Positions 49,596 to 58,453 of a DNA stretch of 64,000 bases are shown one piece after another. The first letter of the stretch is position 1. Every line of letters starts with the position of its first letter. The stretch lies in assembly GCA_006218025.1 (NCBI GenBank), contig VBWA01000014.1, positions 1 through 64,000 of the forward strand, written 5' to 3'. The position numbers and the translations under genes were made by a program. This DNA comes from Rhodocyclaceae bacterium. Lineage in GTDB: Bacteria; Pseudomonadota; Gammaproteobacteria; Burkholderiales; Rhodocyclaceae. The notes under the pieces were generated by a model. It was not told the DNA's origin. It searched no databases and saw nothing but the letters and a program-made list of their open reading frames with translations.

Positions 49596-50222
49596 TCATT
49601 CCAGCCCGAAGGGCGCCAGCGATCCCTTCCCGGCCCGCACCAGTTCGGGCTGCAGGCTGGTCAGATTGATTACCGTTGTCATCTCCACGCCGCATTTGCC
49701 GGCGTCGATCACCAGGTCGATCTGCTTTTCCAGATGCTCGCGTATCTCGTCGGCATCGGCGAGCGGCTCCTCGAAACCCGGCAGGATCAGCGTCGAGGTC
49801 AAGAGCGGCTCATCCAGTTCTTCCAGCAGCGCGAGTGCCAGCGGATGATTCGGCACGCGCAGGCCGATGGTCTTGCGCTTGGGATGCAGCAGGCGCCGCG
49901 GCAGTTCCCGGGTACCCTCCAGAATGAAGGTATAGCTGCCCGGCGTGGTGGCCTTCAGCAAGCGATATTGGGCGTTGTCCACGCGTGCATAGGTGGCGAT
50001 CTCGGACAGGTCGCGGCACATCAGCGTGAAGTGATGGCGTTCATCGACCCCACGTATGCGGCGGATTCGATCGAGCAAGGGCGCGTAGCCCGAAACACCG
50101 GCCAGCGAATAGGCCGCGTCGGTGGGCAGCGCGATGAGGCCGCCGCTGCGCGCGATCTCCGCCGCCTGCTTGATCAGGCGCGGCTGCGGATGTTCGGGAT
50201 GAATATGAAATAGCTGTGCCAT
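49596..50222 (-). CDS. Sua5/YciO family L-threonylcarbamoyladenylate synthase-like protein
   Basis: A 208-residue YrdC-fold protein. The nucleotide and carbamoyl-binding segments are GGLIALPTDAAYSLAG, RIRGVDERHHFTLMCRDL, TPGSYTFILEGT and IGLRVPNHPLALALLEEL. It groups with YciO rather than TsaC by length and the KRIRG-like motif, so a role in t6A formation is possible but not certain. It follows the rnm gene by 33 bases. Confidence 0.85.
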   Translation of the reverse strand: MAQLFHIHPEHPQPRLIKQAAEIARSGGLIALPTDAAYSLAGVSGYAPLLDRIRRIRGVDERHHFTLMCRDLSEIATYARVDNAQYRLLKATTPGSYTFILEGTRELPRRLLHPKRKTIGLRVPNHPLALALLEELDEPLLTSTLILPGFEEPLADADEIREHLEKQIDLVIDAGKCGVEMTTVINLTSLQPELVRAGKGSLAPFGLE

Positions 50223-50255
50223 GCGTAATCCGTAGTTCCTGGAACCCTTGCCCGC

Positions 50256-51098
50256 TTAGACCAGCTCGGACCAGACCGGGGTCAGATCCTCAGGCAGATC
50301 CGGCAGCTTGCCCAGATCGATCCAGCTCTCTCCGGACCCGTGAAAATCCGAGCCGCGCGAGGCGAGAAAGCCGAACTGGCGCGCGACGTGCGCGAACTCG
50401 CGCACCTCGTCATCCTTGTTGGAGCCCGACAGTACTTCGATGCCGCGCCCCCCGCAAGCCTTGAATGCCCCGAACAACTCGTTCCGCTCCGCCTTCGACA
50501 GCCGGTAGCGGCCCGGATGGGCAATTACCGCGATGCCGCCGGCGCCGATGATCCAGTGCAGGGCATCTTCCAGCGTCGCCCAGGTATGTTCGACATAGCC
50601 CGGCTTGCCCTTGGCCAGCCAGTAGTCGAACACCGATTTGACGTCCTTGGCATGCCCCTGCTCGACAATGTAGCGGGCGAAATGCGAACGGCTGACCAAC
50701 GCCGGATTGCCAACGTGGCGCAGCGCACCTTCGTAAGCACCGTGGATGCCGACCTTGTCCAGTTCCGCGGCCATGCGCCCGGCGCGCTCGTCGCGGCCGC
50801 TCCGCACCTTCTGCAGTCCCTCGCTCAGCGCGGCATTGGACGGATCGATGCCGAGCCCCACGATATGCACCGTCTGGTCGTCGCCCCAGGAAATCGACAC
50901 CTCGACGCCATCGACAAAGCGCAACCCAAGCCCCGCGGCCGTCGCGCGGGCTTCGGCCAGCCCGTCGAGCTCATCGTGATCGGTCAGGGCCAGCAGTTCG
51001 ACGCCATTGCCCTGCGCCCGGCGCACCACCTCGGCAGGCGCCAGCAGGCCGTCGGAAACCGTGGAGTGGCAGTGAAGGTCGGCGTTGAGCGGCTTCAT
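50256..51098 (-). CDS. rnm: PHP-domain 5'-3' exoribonuclease / 3',5'-nucleotide phosphatase (RNase AM, YciV/TrpH)
   Basis: A 280-residue PHP phosphoesterase. Metal ligands are visible in NADLHCHSTVSDG, LALTDHDELDGL, VEVSISWGDDQTVHI, AVIAHPGRYRLSKAE and SRGSDFHG. E. coli YciV trims 5' ends of rRNAs and hydrolyses 3',5'-bisphosphonucleotides. It shares a start/stop overlap with the alpha/beta hydrolase gene upstream and begins the conserved rnm-yciO-M50-trpS-scpA run. Confidence 0.88.
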   Translation of the reverse strand: MKPLNADLHCHSTVSDGLLAPAEVVRRAQGNGVELLALTDHDELDGLAEARATAAGLGLRFVDGVEVSISWGDDQTVHIVGLGIDPSNAALSEGLQKVRSGRDERAGRMAAELDKVGIHGAYEGALRHVGNPALVSRSHFARYIVEQGHAKDVKSVFDYWLAKGKPGYVEHTWATLEDALHWIIGAGGIAVIAHPGRYRLSKAERNELFGAFKACGGRGIEVLSGSNKDDEVREFAHVARQFGFLASRGSDFHGSGESWIDLGKLPDLPEDLTPVWSELV

Positions 51099-51964
51099 GT
51101 GACGAAGAACTCCTCGATCAGGCGCGCCACTTCTTGCGGCTGGTCATGATGCAGATTGTGTCCGCACTCCTGCAGCATCACCTCCCGCACGTCCCGGAAA
51201 CAGGCGATCCTCTCGCGGTAGTCGGCCGACTCGACGGCGAACAGCTGCTTGAATATGAAGGAGTCGGCTCCCGTCACCCAGAGCACCGGCGCCGTCACCT
51301 GGCGCCACATCGCCATCGCCTCTTCCACTCGATAGATGATCGGATTGACCCAGCGATGGAATGGGTCGGCCGCCAGATGGATGCCACCCGCCCCATCGTC
51401 TTCTCCCATGTGCAGGGCGAGAAACTGCGCCTTCTGGTCGGACAGGCGGGGATTTTCCTTCTGCAGCCGCGCGGCAAATGCAGGGCGATCGGGGTAGGAA
51501 CGAAAGCTCGGCGTATCGCGCAGTTGATCGAGCCAGTTCGCATACCGTCCCGGCGCCTCGTCCGGCACAAAGCGGCGCATGCCCAAACCTTCCAGATTGA
51601 CCAGCCCTGCCACACGCTCGGGACGAATGCCCGAGTAAATGCAGGCCGCATTGCCGCCCAGGCTGTGACCGACCAGCCGCACCGGCTCGCTCGGCGAATA
51701 GTGCAGGAGCAAGGCGTCGAGATCGGCAATGTAGTCGGGGAACCAGTAGACATCGCGGTTCCACTCGGACAAGCCGAAGCCGCGCCAGTCGGGGGCCGCT
51801 ACACGCCAATCCTTGGCCAGTGCATCGACCACGAACTGCCAGGAGGCCGACACATCGCACCAACCGTGCAGCAGCACCAACAAAGGCGCCGAATCGCTGC
51901 CCCACAGGCGCACATGCAGGCGCCGGCCGCGGACTTGAACAAATTCGGAATGACAGGCTTTCAT
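51095..51964 (-). CDS. alpha/beta hydrolase
   Basis: A 289-residue serine hydrolase. The oxyanion-hole region is VLLHGWCDVSASW, the nucleophile is in LVGHSLGGNAA, and the catalytic histidine is in ECGHNLHHDQP near the C-terminus. It could be a CoA thioesterase or ester hydrolase for the upstream flavoenzyme pathway, but the substrate is not evident. It overlaps rnm by four bases; the RidA-like gene ends 81 bases upstream. Confidence 0.85.
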   Translation of the reverse strand: MKACHSEFVQVRGRRLHVRLWGSDSAPLLVLLHGWCDVSASWQFVVDALAKDWRVAAPDWRGFGLSEWNRDVYWFPDYIADLDALLLHYSPSEPVRLVGHSLGGNAACIYSGIRPERVAGLVNLEGLGMRRFVPDEAPGRYANWLDQLRDTPSFRSYPDRPAFAARLQKENPRLSDQKAQFLALHMGEDDGAGGIHLAADPFHRWVNPIIYRVEEAMAMWRQVTAPVLWVTGADSFIFKQLFAVESADYRERIACFRDVREVMLQECGHNLHHDQPQEVARLIEEFFVT

Positions 51965-52045
51965 CCCAATATTTTATCAGCGCCAGCGGCGCGCACTGCG
52001 AATTCCCCTGCCTCAGCGCATCGCGCGCTGGAGCCTTCTCTGCGG

Positions 52046-52543
52046 TCAGTCGGGAATGACCGCGGTCGCCTCGATCTCTACCCGCGCCGCGTCTTCCATC
52101 AATCCCGCGACCTGCACCGCCGTCATGGCAGGGAAAGTGCGGCCGATGACCTCGCGATAGGCACGACCCAGCTGCGGATAGGCGGCCAGGTACTCGCGCT
52201 TGTCGATCACGTACCAGGTCATGCGAATGATGTGTTCGGGTTTGCCGCCGGCCTCTGCAAGCACGGCGACAATGTTCTGCAATGCCTGCCTGGCCTGCTC
52301 GGCAAAGTCGCTGGTATGGAAGCGGCACTGGCCGTCCCAGCCGATCTGTCCGCCGATGACCACGGTACGGCCACGCGCCGCAATCCCGTTCGAATAGCCC
52401 CGGGGCGCCGCCCAGCCGGCAGGCTGCAGGACCTGGATGTCCGACGGGGGTGCAGCTACTTCCAACTGGGTGATTTTAGTTACGGCCGCTTCGCTTAACG
52501 CCGATACATCCGGCGTTAGCCTGCACTGAAACTTCGTTTTCAT
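52046..52543 (-). CDS. RidA/YjgF family protein
   Basis: A RidA-like trimeric protein of the enamine/imine deaminase superfamily, with GIAARGRTVVIGGQIGWD, ARQALQNIVAVLAEAGG, IRMTWYVIDKREYL and a C-terminal RVEIEATAVI carrying the conserved arginine and glutamate. From the ATG it has 165 residues, but the first ~24 are encoded by the REP-like element and are absent from the family. A TTG further in (about 52467) would give ~139 residues. Such proteins often accompany salicylyl-CoA/2-aminobenzoyl-CoA oxygenase genes, as here. Confidence 0.78.
   Translation of the reverse strand: MKTKFQCRLTPDVSALSEAAVTKITQLEVAAPPSDIQVLQPAGWAAPRGYSNGIAARGRTVVIGGQIGWDGQCRFHTSDFAEQARQALQNIVAVLAEAGGKPEHIIRMTWYVIDKREYLAAYPQLGRAYREVIGRTFPAMTAVQVAGLMEDAARVEIEATAVIPD
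52471..52540 (-). repeat. REP-like ~70-bp element, copy B
   Basis: On the minus strand AAAACGAAGTTTCAGTG, then AGGCTAACGCCGG, loop, CGGCGTTAAG, then GAAGCGGCCG and AAAATCA. The stem TAACGCCG/CGGCGTTA is a perfect 8 bp at 52496-52518. Same block order as copy A. It overlaps the 5' end of the RidA-like reading frame. Confidence 0.75.
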
Positions 52544-52558
52544 GGTTTGGATCTCGTG

Positions 52559-54862
52559 TCAGGCGTTGAGCGCGAGCTGGGCAGCGCGCTCGAGATTGCG
52601 CTCGAGCTGGAGCTTGCCGCCCTGATACTGCTTCGGCCACGGCATCTCCTTGTAGCCCTGCTCGGCCGCGGCATGCAGCGTCCAGGCCGGATCGGCCAGA
52701 TGCGGGCGGGCCAGTGCACACAGGTCGGCGCGACCGGCGGCGATGATGGTATTGACATGATCGGCCTCGAAGATGTTGCCGACGGCGATGGTCGGCACGT
52801 TGAGCTCGTTGCGGATCTGGTCGGAGAACGGCACCTGGAACATGCGCCCATAAACGGGCGCTTCTTCCTTGCTGACCTGGCCCGAGGAGACGTGGATGAT
52901 GTCGGCGCCGGCCTCCTTGAACAGCCGGGAGACGGCCACCGAGTCGTCCGGGGCGATCCCGCCGGGCACCCAGTCGTGGGCCGAGATGCGTACCGACATG
53001 GGCTTGTCCGCGGGCCAGACTTCGCGCATGGCGCGGAACACCTCCAGCGGATAGCGGCAGCGGTTCTCCAGGCTGCCGCCGTATTCGTCCTGGCGCCGGT
53101 TGGTCAGCGGCGAAATGAAGGACGACATCAGGTAGCCGTGGGCGGCATGGAATTCGACCATGTCAAAGTCGGCGCTGGCGGCACGGCGGGTGGCGGCGAC
53201 GAAGTCGGCCTTAATGCGATCCATGTCGGCGCGATCCATTTCCTTCGGCACCTGCGAAGTACCCGCGATGTAGGGCAGCGGCGACGGCGCCAGCAGCGGC
53301 CAACCGCCCGACTGCAGCGGCATGTCGATGGCGTCCCAGGCCAGCCGGGTGGAACCCTTGCGTCCGGCGTGACCGATCTGCAGCGAAACCCTGGCATTGC
53401 CGTTGGCGTGGATGTAGCCGACGATGCGCTGCCAGGCATCCTGCTGGGCGTCGTTCCAGATGCCGGTACATCCCGGCGTGATGCGTGCATCGGCGGAGAC
53501 GCAGGTCATCTCGGTAACGATCAGTGCCGCGCCGCCCATGCCGCGGCTGCCGTAATGCACCAGATGAAAATCCCCAGGAATGCCGTCCGCCGCCGAATAC
53601 ATGCACATCGGCGAAACCACGACGCGGTTGGCCAGCGTCATGCCGCGCAACTTGAAAGGCGTGAACATCGGCGGCGCCGGCGTCGCAGCCGGAGGCGTCG
53701 ACACGCCGCACTGTTCGGCAAACCAGCGATCGAGGCCTTCGGTGTAGGCCGGATCGCGCAGCTTCTGGTTGGCGTGACCGACGCGCTGACTGCCGGTGAG
53801 CACGGCGAAGGCGAACTGTTCCGGCTCCATGCCGACATAGCGCTCCACATCCTCGAACCAGGTCATCCGGTTGCGCGCCGCGCTCTGCAGCTTCAGCGCC
53901 TCGATTTCGCGCTCGGTCTGGTAGCGGGCCAGGCGCGTCGGCACATCGCCTTCCGCGCTGTTCATCACCCTGACCAGCGCGGCGGCATCTTCCATTGCCA
54001 GCTTGGTTCCGGAACCGATGGTGAAGTGCGCCGTGTGCGCCGCGTCGCCGAGCAGCACGATGTTGTCCTTGAACCATCGCTCGCAGAGCACGCGGTTGAA
54101 CTTGAGCCAAGCCGCCGAGCCGCGCAGGTGGCGCGCATTGGAGATCAGGCGGCTACCGTCCAGCATGTCGGCGAACAGGTCTTCGCAAAAGGCAATCGAC
54201 TGATCCGGGTCCATCTTGTCGATACCAGCCTTGAGCCAGGTCACTTCCGGGGTTTCGATGATGAAGGTCGCCCATTCCTCGTTGAACTGATAGGCGTGAA
54301 GATTGAACCAGCCCCAGGGCGTTTCCTTGAAGGCAAAGGTGAAGGCATTGAGCTTCTTCCTGGCGCCAAGCCAGATGAAACGGCACTTGCGCACATCGAT
54401 GCGCGGATTGAAATGGCTTTGGTACCTGGTTCGCGTGGTCGAATTCACGCCATCGGAACCGATGACGAGGTCGTACTCCCTGGAGTAGTCGTCCGGATCC
54501 TTGACCTCGGCGCCGAACTTGAGGTTCACGCCGAGTTCCCTGGCGCGGGCCTGGAAGATCTGCAGCAGCTTCAAGCGCCCTATGCCGCAAAAACCATGGC
54601 CGCCGGAGACCATGCGCCGACCCTTGAAGAACACGTCGACGTCGTCCCAGTGATGGAAGTTGCGTTCGATTTCCGCGACCACCTGGGGGTCGTCCTGGCG
54701 AAAGCCGTCCATGGTCTTGTCGGAGAACACCACGCCCCAACCAAAGGTGCTGTCGGGCTGGTTGCGTTCGATCACGGTAATGTCGCAGGCCGGATTGGCC
54801 TTCTTCATCAGGATCGAGAAATACAGACCAGCGGGGCCGCCGCCCAGACACACAATACGCAT
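52559..54862 (-). CDS. bifunctional salicylyl-CoA 5-hydroxylase / 2-aminobenzoyl-CoA monooxygenase-type flavoprotein (FAD monooxygenase fused to Old Yellow Enzyme)
   Basis: A 767-residue fusion. Residues 1 to ~385 are a class A FAD monooxygenase ([38 protein letters not shown]). Residues ~400-767 are an Old Yellow Enzyme-type TIM barrel ([37 protein letters not shown]). The architecture matches enzymes that hydroxylate, and in part reduce, an aryl-CoA such as 2-aminobenzoyl-CoA or salicylyl-CoA. Which substrate is used here is not decidable. GAGGAG precedes the ATG at 54862. It leads RidA-like and alpha/beta hydrolase genes; repeat copy 8 lies in the barrel. Confidence 0.88.
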   Translation of the reverse strand: MRIVCLGGGPAGLYFSILMKKANPACDITVIERNQPDSTFGWGVVFSDKTMDGFRQDDPQVVAEIERNFHHWDDVDVFFKGRRMVSGGHGFCGIGRLKLLQIFQARARELGVNLKFGAEVKDPDDYSREYDLVIGSDGVNSTTRTRYQSHFNPRIDVRKCRFIWLGARKKLNAFTFAFKETPWGWFNLHAYQFNEEWATFIIETPEVTWLKAGIDKMDPDQSIAFCEDLFADMLDGSRLISNARHLRGSAAWLKFNRVLCERWFKDNIVLLGDAAHTAHFTIGSGTKLAMEDAAALVRVMNSAEGDVPTRLARYQTEREIEALKLQSAARNRMTWFEDVERYVGMEPEQFAFAVLTGSQRVGHANQKLRDPAYTEGLDRWFAEQCGVSTPPAATPAPPMFTPFKLRGMTLANRVVVSPMCMYSAADGIPGDFHLVHYGSRGMGGAALIVTEMTCVSADARITPGCTGIWNDAQQDAWQRIVGYIHANGNARVSLQIGHAGRKGSTRLAWDAIDMPLQSGGWPLLAPSPLPYIAGTSQVPKEMDRADMDRIKADFVAATRRAASADFDMVEFHAAHGYLMSSFISPLTNRRQDEYGGSLENRCRYPLEVFRAMREVWPADKPMSVRISAHDWVPGGIAPDDSVAVSRLFKEAGADIIHVSSGQVSKEEAPVYGRMFQVPFSDQIRNELNVPTIAVGNIFEADHVNTIIAAGRADLCALARPHLADPAWTLHAAAEQGYKEMPWPKQYQGGKLQLERNLERAAQLALNA
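53167..53188 (+). repeat. 22-bp dispersed repeat, copy 8 (inside flavoprotein gene)
   Basis: AGTCGGCGCTGG, then CGGC, then ACGGCG. Antisense to the gene, encoding RRAASADF in the Old Yellow Enzyme barrel. Confidence 0.8.
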
Positions 54863-54902
54863 CGCAATCTCCTCGTTTGGTGCCATTATCTGCATTTGTT
54901 TT

Positions 54903-54932
54903 ATTTTAGGTCTAAAGTATTTTTATTGTCAA
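54903..54932 (-). promoter_or_regulatory. flavoprotein operon promoter with inverted repeat
   Basis: Minus-strand perfect -35 TTGACA (54927-54932), 18-base spacer, -10 TAAAAT (54903-54908), 41 bases before the ATG. An inverted repeat TTTAG-GT-CTAAA (54905-54916) overlaps the -10 and could be a repressor operator; this is inference. The region is markedly A+T-rich compared with its surroundings. Confidence 0.7.
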
Positions 54933-55047
54933 GCGCAAGCCGACCGCGCCGGTGGCGCGAGGCGCAAGACCCCTATTTTGATCGAATACAATAGCGCCTC
55001 AGCGGTCGTCCCGTGCCCGTATCTTCCCCCAACAGTTCCGATCCCTT

Positions 55048-56115
55048 ATGAAAACCATCTTCGTCACCGGCGGCGCCGGCTTCATCGGCTCGGCACTGAT
55101 ACGCCTGCTGATTGCAGAGAGCGACTGGCGCATCGTCAATATCGACAAGCTGACCTACGCCGGCAATCTCGAATCCCTGGCCGAGTTCACCGACCATCCG
55201 CGCCACGTGTTCAGCCGCAGCGACATTTGCGACCGCGCGGCGCTGGACGACCTGTTCGCCACGTATCAGCCGGCCGGCGTGATCCACCTCGCCGCCGAGT
55301 CGCATGTCGACCGCTCGATCCATGGCCCAGGGGATTTCATCGACACCAACATCGGCGGTACCTATACGCTGCTCGAAGCGGCCCGCGCCTGGTGGTCCGC
55401 GCTCGACGCCGAAGCGAAAAGCGCCTTCCGCTTCCATCACGTGTCGACCGACGAAGTCTTCGGCTCGCTGGGCGACACCGGCCTCTTCGTCGAGACCAGC
55501 CCCTACCAGCCGAATTCGCCCTACTCCGCCTCCAAGGCCGCTTCCGACCACCTGGTGCGGGCCTGGCATCACACCTATGGCCTGCCCACCGTGATCACCA
55601 ACTGCTCGAACAACTACGGCCCCTGCCAGTTTCCCGAGAAGCTGATCCCGCTGATGATCCACAATGCCGTCTCGGACAAGCCCATGCCCATCTACGGCAA
55701 GGGCGACAACGTGCGCGACTGGCTCTACGTCGATGACCATGCCCGCGCGCTGCGCCTGGTCTTCGAACAGGGCATGCCGGGCGAAACCTACAACATCGGC
55801 GGCCACAACGAAAAGACCAACCTCGACGTCGTCGATACGCTGTGCGCCCTGCTCGACGAACTGAAGCCGCGCCACGACGGCCGCAGCTACCGCCAACAGA
55901 AGATTTCGGTGGCCGACCGCCCCGGCCACGACAAACGCTACGCCATCGACGCGACGAAGATCCAGCGCGAGCTGGGCTGGACGCCGCAGGAAAGCTTCGA
56001 GTCGGGAATGCGGAAGACCGTAAGCTGGTATCTGGAGAACCCGGCCTGGGTGGCCCATGTCGTCTCCGGCGAATACCGGCAGTGGATGGATCGCAACTAT
56101 GGAGACCGGCAATGA
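55048..56115 (+). CDS. rfbB: dTDP-glucose 4,6-dehydratase
   Basis: A 355-residue extended short-chain dehydrogenase, second step of dTDP-L-rhamnose synthesis. It has the NAD-binding TGGAGFIGS (7-15), the catalytic STDEVFG and [10 protein letters not shown], and [14 protein letters not shown]. The rest matches RmlB throughout. It is first of four overlapping genes (rfbBACD) and divergent from the flavoprotein operon across 185 bases. Confidence 0.96.
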   Translation: MKTIFVTGGAGFIGSALIRLLIAESDWRIVNIDKLTYAGNLESLAEFTDHPRHVFSRSDICDRAALDDLFATYQPAGVIHLAAESHVDRSIHGPGDFIDTNIGGTYTLLEAARAWWSALDAEAKSAFRFHHVSTDEVFGSLGDTGLFVETSPYQPNSPYSASKAASDHLVRAWHHTYGLPTVITNCSNNYGPCQFPEKLIPLMIHNAVSDKPMPIYGKGDNVRDWLYVDDHARALRLVFEQGMPGETYNIGGHNEKTNLDVVDTLCALLDELKPRHDGRSYRQQKISVADRPGHDKRYAIDATKIQRELGWTPQESFESGMRKTVSWYLENPAWVAHVVSGEYRQWMDRNYGDRQ

Positions 56116-57017
56116 GTACCCTGAGCACCCGCGGCATCATTCTCGCCGGCGGCTCCGGCACCCGACTGCACCCGGTCACGCTGGCGGTGTCCAAGCAGCT
56201 CTTGCCGATCTACGACAAGCCGATGATCTATTACCCGCTGACCACGCTGATGCTGGCCGGCATCAGGGAAATCCTGCTGATCTCGACGCCGCTCGATACG
56301 CCGCGCTTCGAACAGCTGCTGGGCGACGGCTCGCAATGGGGCATCGAGATCACGTACGCGGTGCAGCCCAGCCCCGACGGATTGGCGCAGGCCTTCATCA
56401 TCGGCCGCGATTTCATCGGCGATCATCCCTCGGCCCTGGTGCTCGGCGACAACCTGTTCTACGGCCATGATTTCGCCCACCAATTGCAGAGTGCCGCCGG
56501 GGGTGGGTTAACAGTCGGCGCTGGCGCCACGGTGTTTGCCTATGCGGTCAGCGACCCGGAGCGCTACGGCGTGGTGGAATTCGACGCCGCGGGGCGCGCC
56601 ATCAGCATCGAAGAGAAGCCCAAGGCGCCGAAGTCGCGCTATGCCGTCACCGGGCTCTACTTCTACGACGAGCAGGTCTGCGACATCGCGGCAAAGCTCA
56701 AGCCCTCGCCGCGTGGCGAGCTCGAGATCACCGACCTCAACCGGGTCTATCTTGAAAAGGGCCAGCTCAAGGTCGAGATCATGGGCCGCGGCATGGCCTG
56801 GCTCGATACGGGAACCCATGAGTCGCTGCTGGAAGCCGGTCAGTTCATCGAGGTCATCGAGAAGCGCCAGGGCCTCAAGGTGGCCTGCCCGGAGGAAGTG
56901 GCCTGGCGGCAGAAATGGATCAGCGATGCGCAGCTGGCCAAGCTGGCCGAGCCGCTGGCCAAGAGCCGCTATGGCCAATATCTGCTGGGACTGCTCGAAC
57001 ATGAGGTGCGTGGATGA
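56112..57017 (+). CDS. rfbA: glucose-1-phosphate thymidylyltransferase
   Basis: A 301-residue nucleotidyltransferase making dTDP-glucose. The nucleotide-binding loop is [16 protein letters not shown], followed by [23 protein letters not shown] and [11 protein letters not shown]. The ATG overlaps the rfbB stop. A repeat copy adds LTVGAGA just before the conserved GATVFAYAV strand, lengthening a surface loop compared with E. coli RmlA. Confidence 0.95.
   Translation: MSTLSTRGIILAGGSGTRLHPVTLAVSKQLLPIYDKPMIYYPLTTLMLAGIREILLISTPLDTPRFEQLLGDGSQWGIEITYAVQPSPDGLAQAFIIGRDFIGDHPSALVLGDNLFYGHDFAHQLQSAAGGGLTVGAGATVFAYAVSDPERYGVVEFDAAGRAISIEEKPKAPKSRYAVTGLYFYDEQVCDIAAKLKPSPRGELEITDLNRVYLEKGQLKVEIMGRGMAWLDTGTHESLLEAGQFIEVIEKRQGLKVACPEEVAWRQKWISDAQLAKLAEPLAKSRYGQYLLGLLEHEVRG
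56513..56534 (+). repeat. 22-bp dispersed repeat, copy 9 (inside rfbA)
   Basis: AGTCGGCGCTGG, then CGCC, then ACGGTG. Sense to rfbA, encoding VGAGATV. One base differs from the common ending. Confidence 0.75.
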
Positions 57018-57556
57018 AACTCATTCCGACGGCCATCCCGGAGGTGCTGCTGCTCGAGCCGAAAGTGTTCGGCGACGAGCGCGGCTTCTTCTTCGAGAGC
57101 TGGAACAAGCGCGCCTTCGCCGAACTCGGCATAGCCGCCGATTTCGTGCAGGACAATCATTCGAAGTCGCAGCGAAATGTCCTGCGCGGGATGCATTACC
57201 AGATCGAGCACGCCCAGGGCAAACTCGTGCGTGTAATCGCCGGCGCGGTCTATGACGTGGCGGTGGATCTGCGGCGCTCCTCGCCGACCTTCGGACTATG
57301 GGTCGGCTTCGTTCTGTCCGCGGACAACAAGCGCATGGCCTGGATTCCGCCCGGCTTTGCCCATGGCTTCTGCGTCACGTCGGATTCCGCGGAGTTTCTC
57401 TACAAGACGACCGACTACTGGAGCCCGGCACACGAGCGCACGCTGTTGTGGAACGATCCGCAGCTCGCGATTCCCTGGCCACTGACGGGCGAGCCGCTGC
57501 TGGCGGCCAAGGACGTCGCCGGCCGGCCCTTCGGCGAGGCGGAAACCTTCGCATGA
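57014..57556 (+). CDS. rfbC: dTDP-4-dehydrorhamnose 3,5-epimerase
   Basis: A 180-residue cupin-fold epimerase, third step of the dTDP-rhamnose pathway. Landmarks: [16 protein letters not shown], the catalytic histidine in [29 protein letters not shown] and [11 protein letters not shown]. Both ends overlap neighbouring genes by four bases (ATGA). Length is standard. Confidence 0.96.
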   Translation: MKLIPTAIPEVLLLEPKVFGDERGFFFESWNKRAFAELGIAADFVQDNHSKSQRNVLRGMHYQIEHAQGKLVRVIAGAVYDVAVDLRRSSPTFGLWVGFVLSADNKRMAWIPPGFAHGFCVTSDSAEFLYKTTDYWSPAHERTLLWNDPQLAIPWPLTGEPLLAAKDVAGRPFGEAETFA

Positions 57557-58431
57557 AGATCCTGCTCACGGGCGCCGCCGGACAACTCGGCCGCGAACTC
57601 AAACGCTCGCTGGCCTGCCTCGGCGACCTGGTCGCCTGCGATCGCCGGCAACTCGACCTGGCCCAGCCGGATGCCCTGCGCACTGCCGTGCGCGCGATTG
57701 CCCCCACGGTCATCGTCAATGCCGCCGCCTACACGGCAGTAGACAAGGCCGAGGCCGAGCCGGCAGTGGCAGAAGCCATCAACGCCGTGGCGCCGGGCAT
57801 CCTTGCAGAAGAAGCCAGACGCCTTGGCACGCTGCTGATCCACTATTCGACCGACTACGTGTTCGACGGCGCCAAGCCCGCGCCCTATACCGAAGACGAC
57901 ACACCCGCGCCGCTATCCACCTACGGCCGCAGCAAGCGCGCCGGCGAGCTGGCGATTGCCGCCGCCGGCGGCCGTCACCTGATCTTTCGCACCAGCTGGG
58001 TCTATGGCCTGCATGGTGCGAACTTCATGAAGACCATGCTGCGCCTGGGTCGCCGCAGTTGCGAGACGGGCGACGAATTGCGTGTGGTTGGCGATCAATT
58101 CGGCGCACCGACCTGGACCCGCCACCTGGCCGACGTCACCGCCCAGAGCCTCGCCCGCAAGGAAGTCCCCGACGGCCTGTACCATCTCGCCGCCGCCGGC
58201 GAGACCAGCTGGCACGGCTATGCCGAAGCGATATTCGCCGAAGCACTGCGCACCGGCTTGCTCGGCAAGTCGCCCGTGATTCACCGTATCACCAGCGCCG
58301 ACTATCCGCTGCCCGCAGCACGACCGGCCAACTCCCGGCTCGACTGTTCGCGCTTCCGGCGCGACTTCGGCCTGGCCCTGCCCGACTGGCGCACGGGACT
58401 GATCGACTGTCTCGCCGACGCAAGCTTCTGA
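57553..58431 (+). CDS. rfbD: dTDP-4-dehydrorhamnose reductase
   Basis: A 292-residue reductase completing dTDP-L-rhamnose. It has the nucleotide-binding LLTGAAGQLGREL, NAAAYTAVDKAE, STDYVFDG, the catalytic STYGRSKRAGE and RTSWVYG. The C-terminal ITSADYPLPAARP, a conserved stretch of the family, is encoded in part by a diverged copy of the dispersed repeat. Its product is the sugar donor for EarP and for surface polysaccharides. Confidence 0.95.
   Translation: MKILLTGAAGQLGRELKRSLACLGDLVACDRRQLDLAQPDALRTAVRAIAPTVIVNAAAYTAVDKAEAEPAVAEAINAVAPGILAEEARRLGTLLIHYSTDYVFDGAKPAPYTEDDTPAPLSTYGRSKRAGELAIAAAGGRHLIFRTSWVYGLHGANFMKTMLRLGRRSCETGDELRVVGDQFGAPTWTRHLADVTAQSLARKEVPDGLYHLAAAGETSWHGYAEAIFAEALRTGLLGKSPVIHRITSADYPLPAARPANSRLDCSRFRRDFGLALPDWRTGLIDCLADASF
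58282..58303 (-). repeat. 22-bp dispersed repeat, diverged copy 11 (inside rfbD)
   Basis: On the minus strand AGTCGGCGCTGG, then TGAT, then ACGGTG. It encodes RITSAD in rfbD, a stretch conserved in the family anyway, so this copy may be partly coincidental. Confidence 0.5.
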
Positions 58432-58453
58432 TCTTTCCATACCTATACGAAAC

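Noticed and set aside
51965-52045. Palindromic-looking GC stretch between the RidA-like and hydrolase genes
   Set aside because: Only short imperfect pairings, and no relation to either repeat family.
54987-54992. TACAAT as a possible -10 for rfbB
   Set aside because: No acceptable -35 at 16-18 bases upstream.
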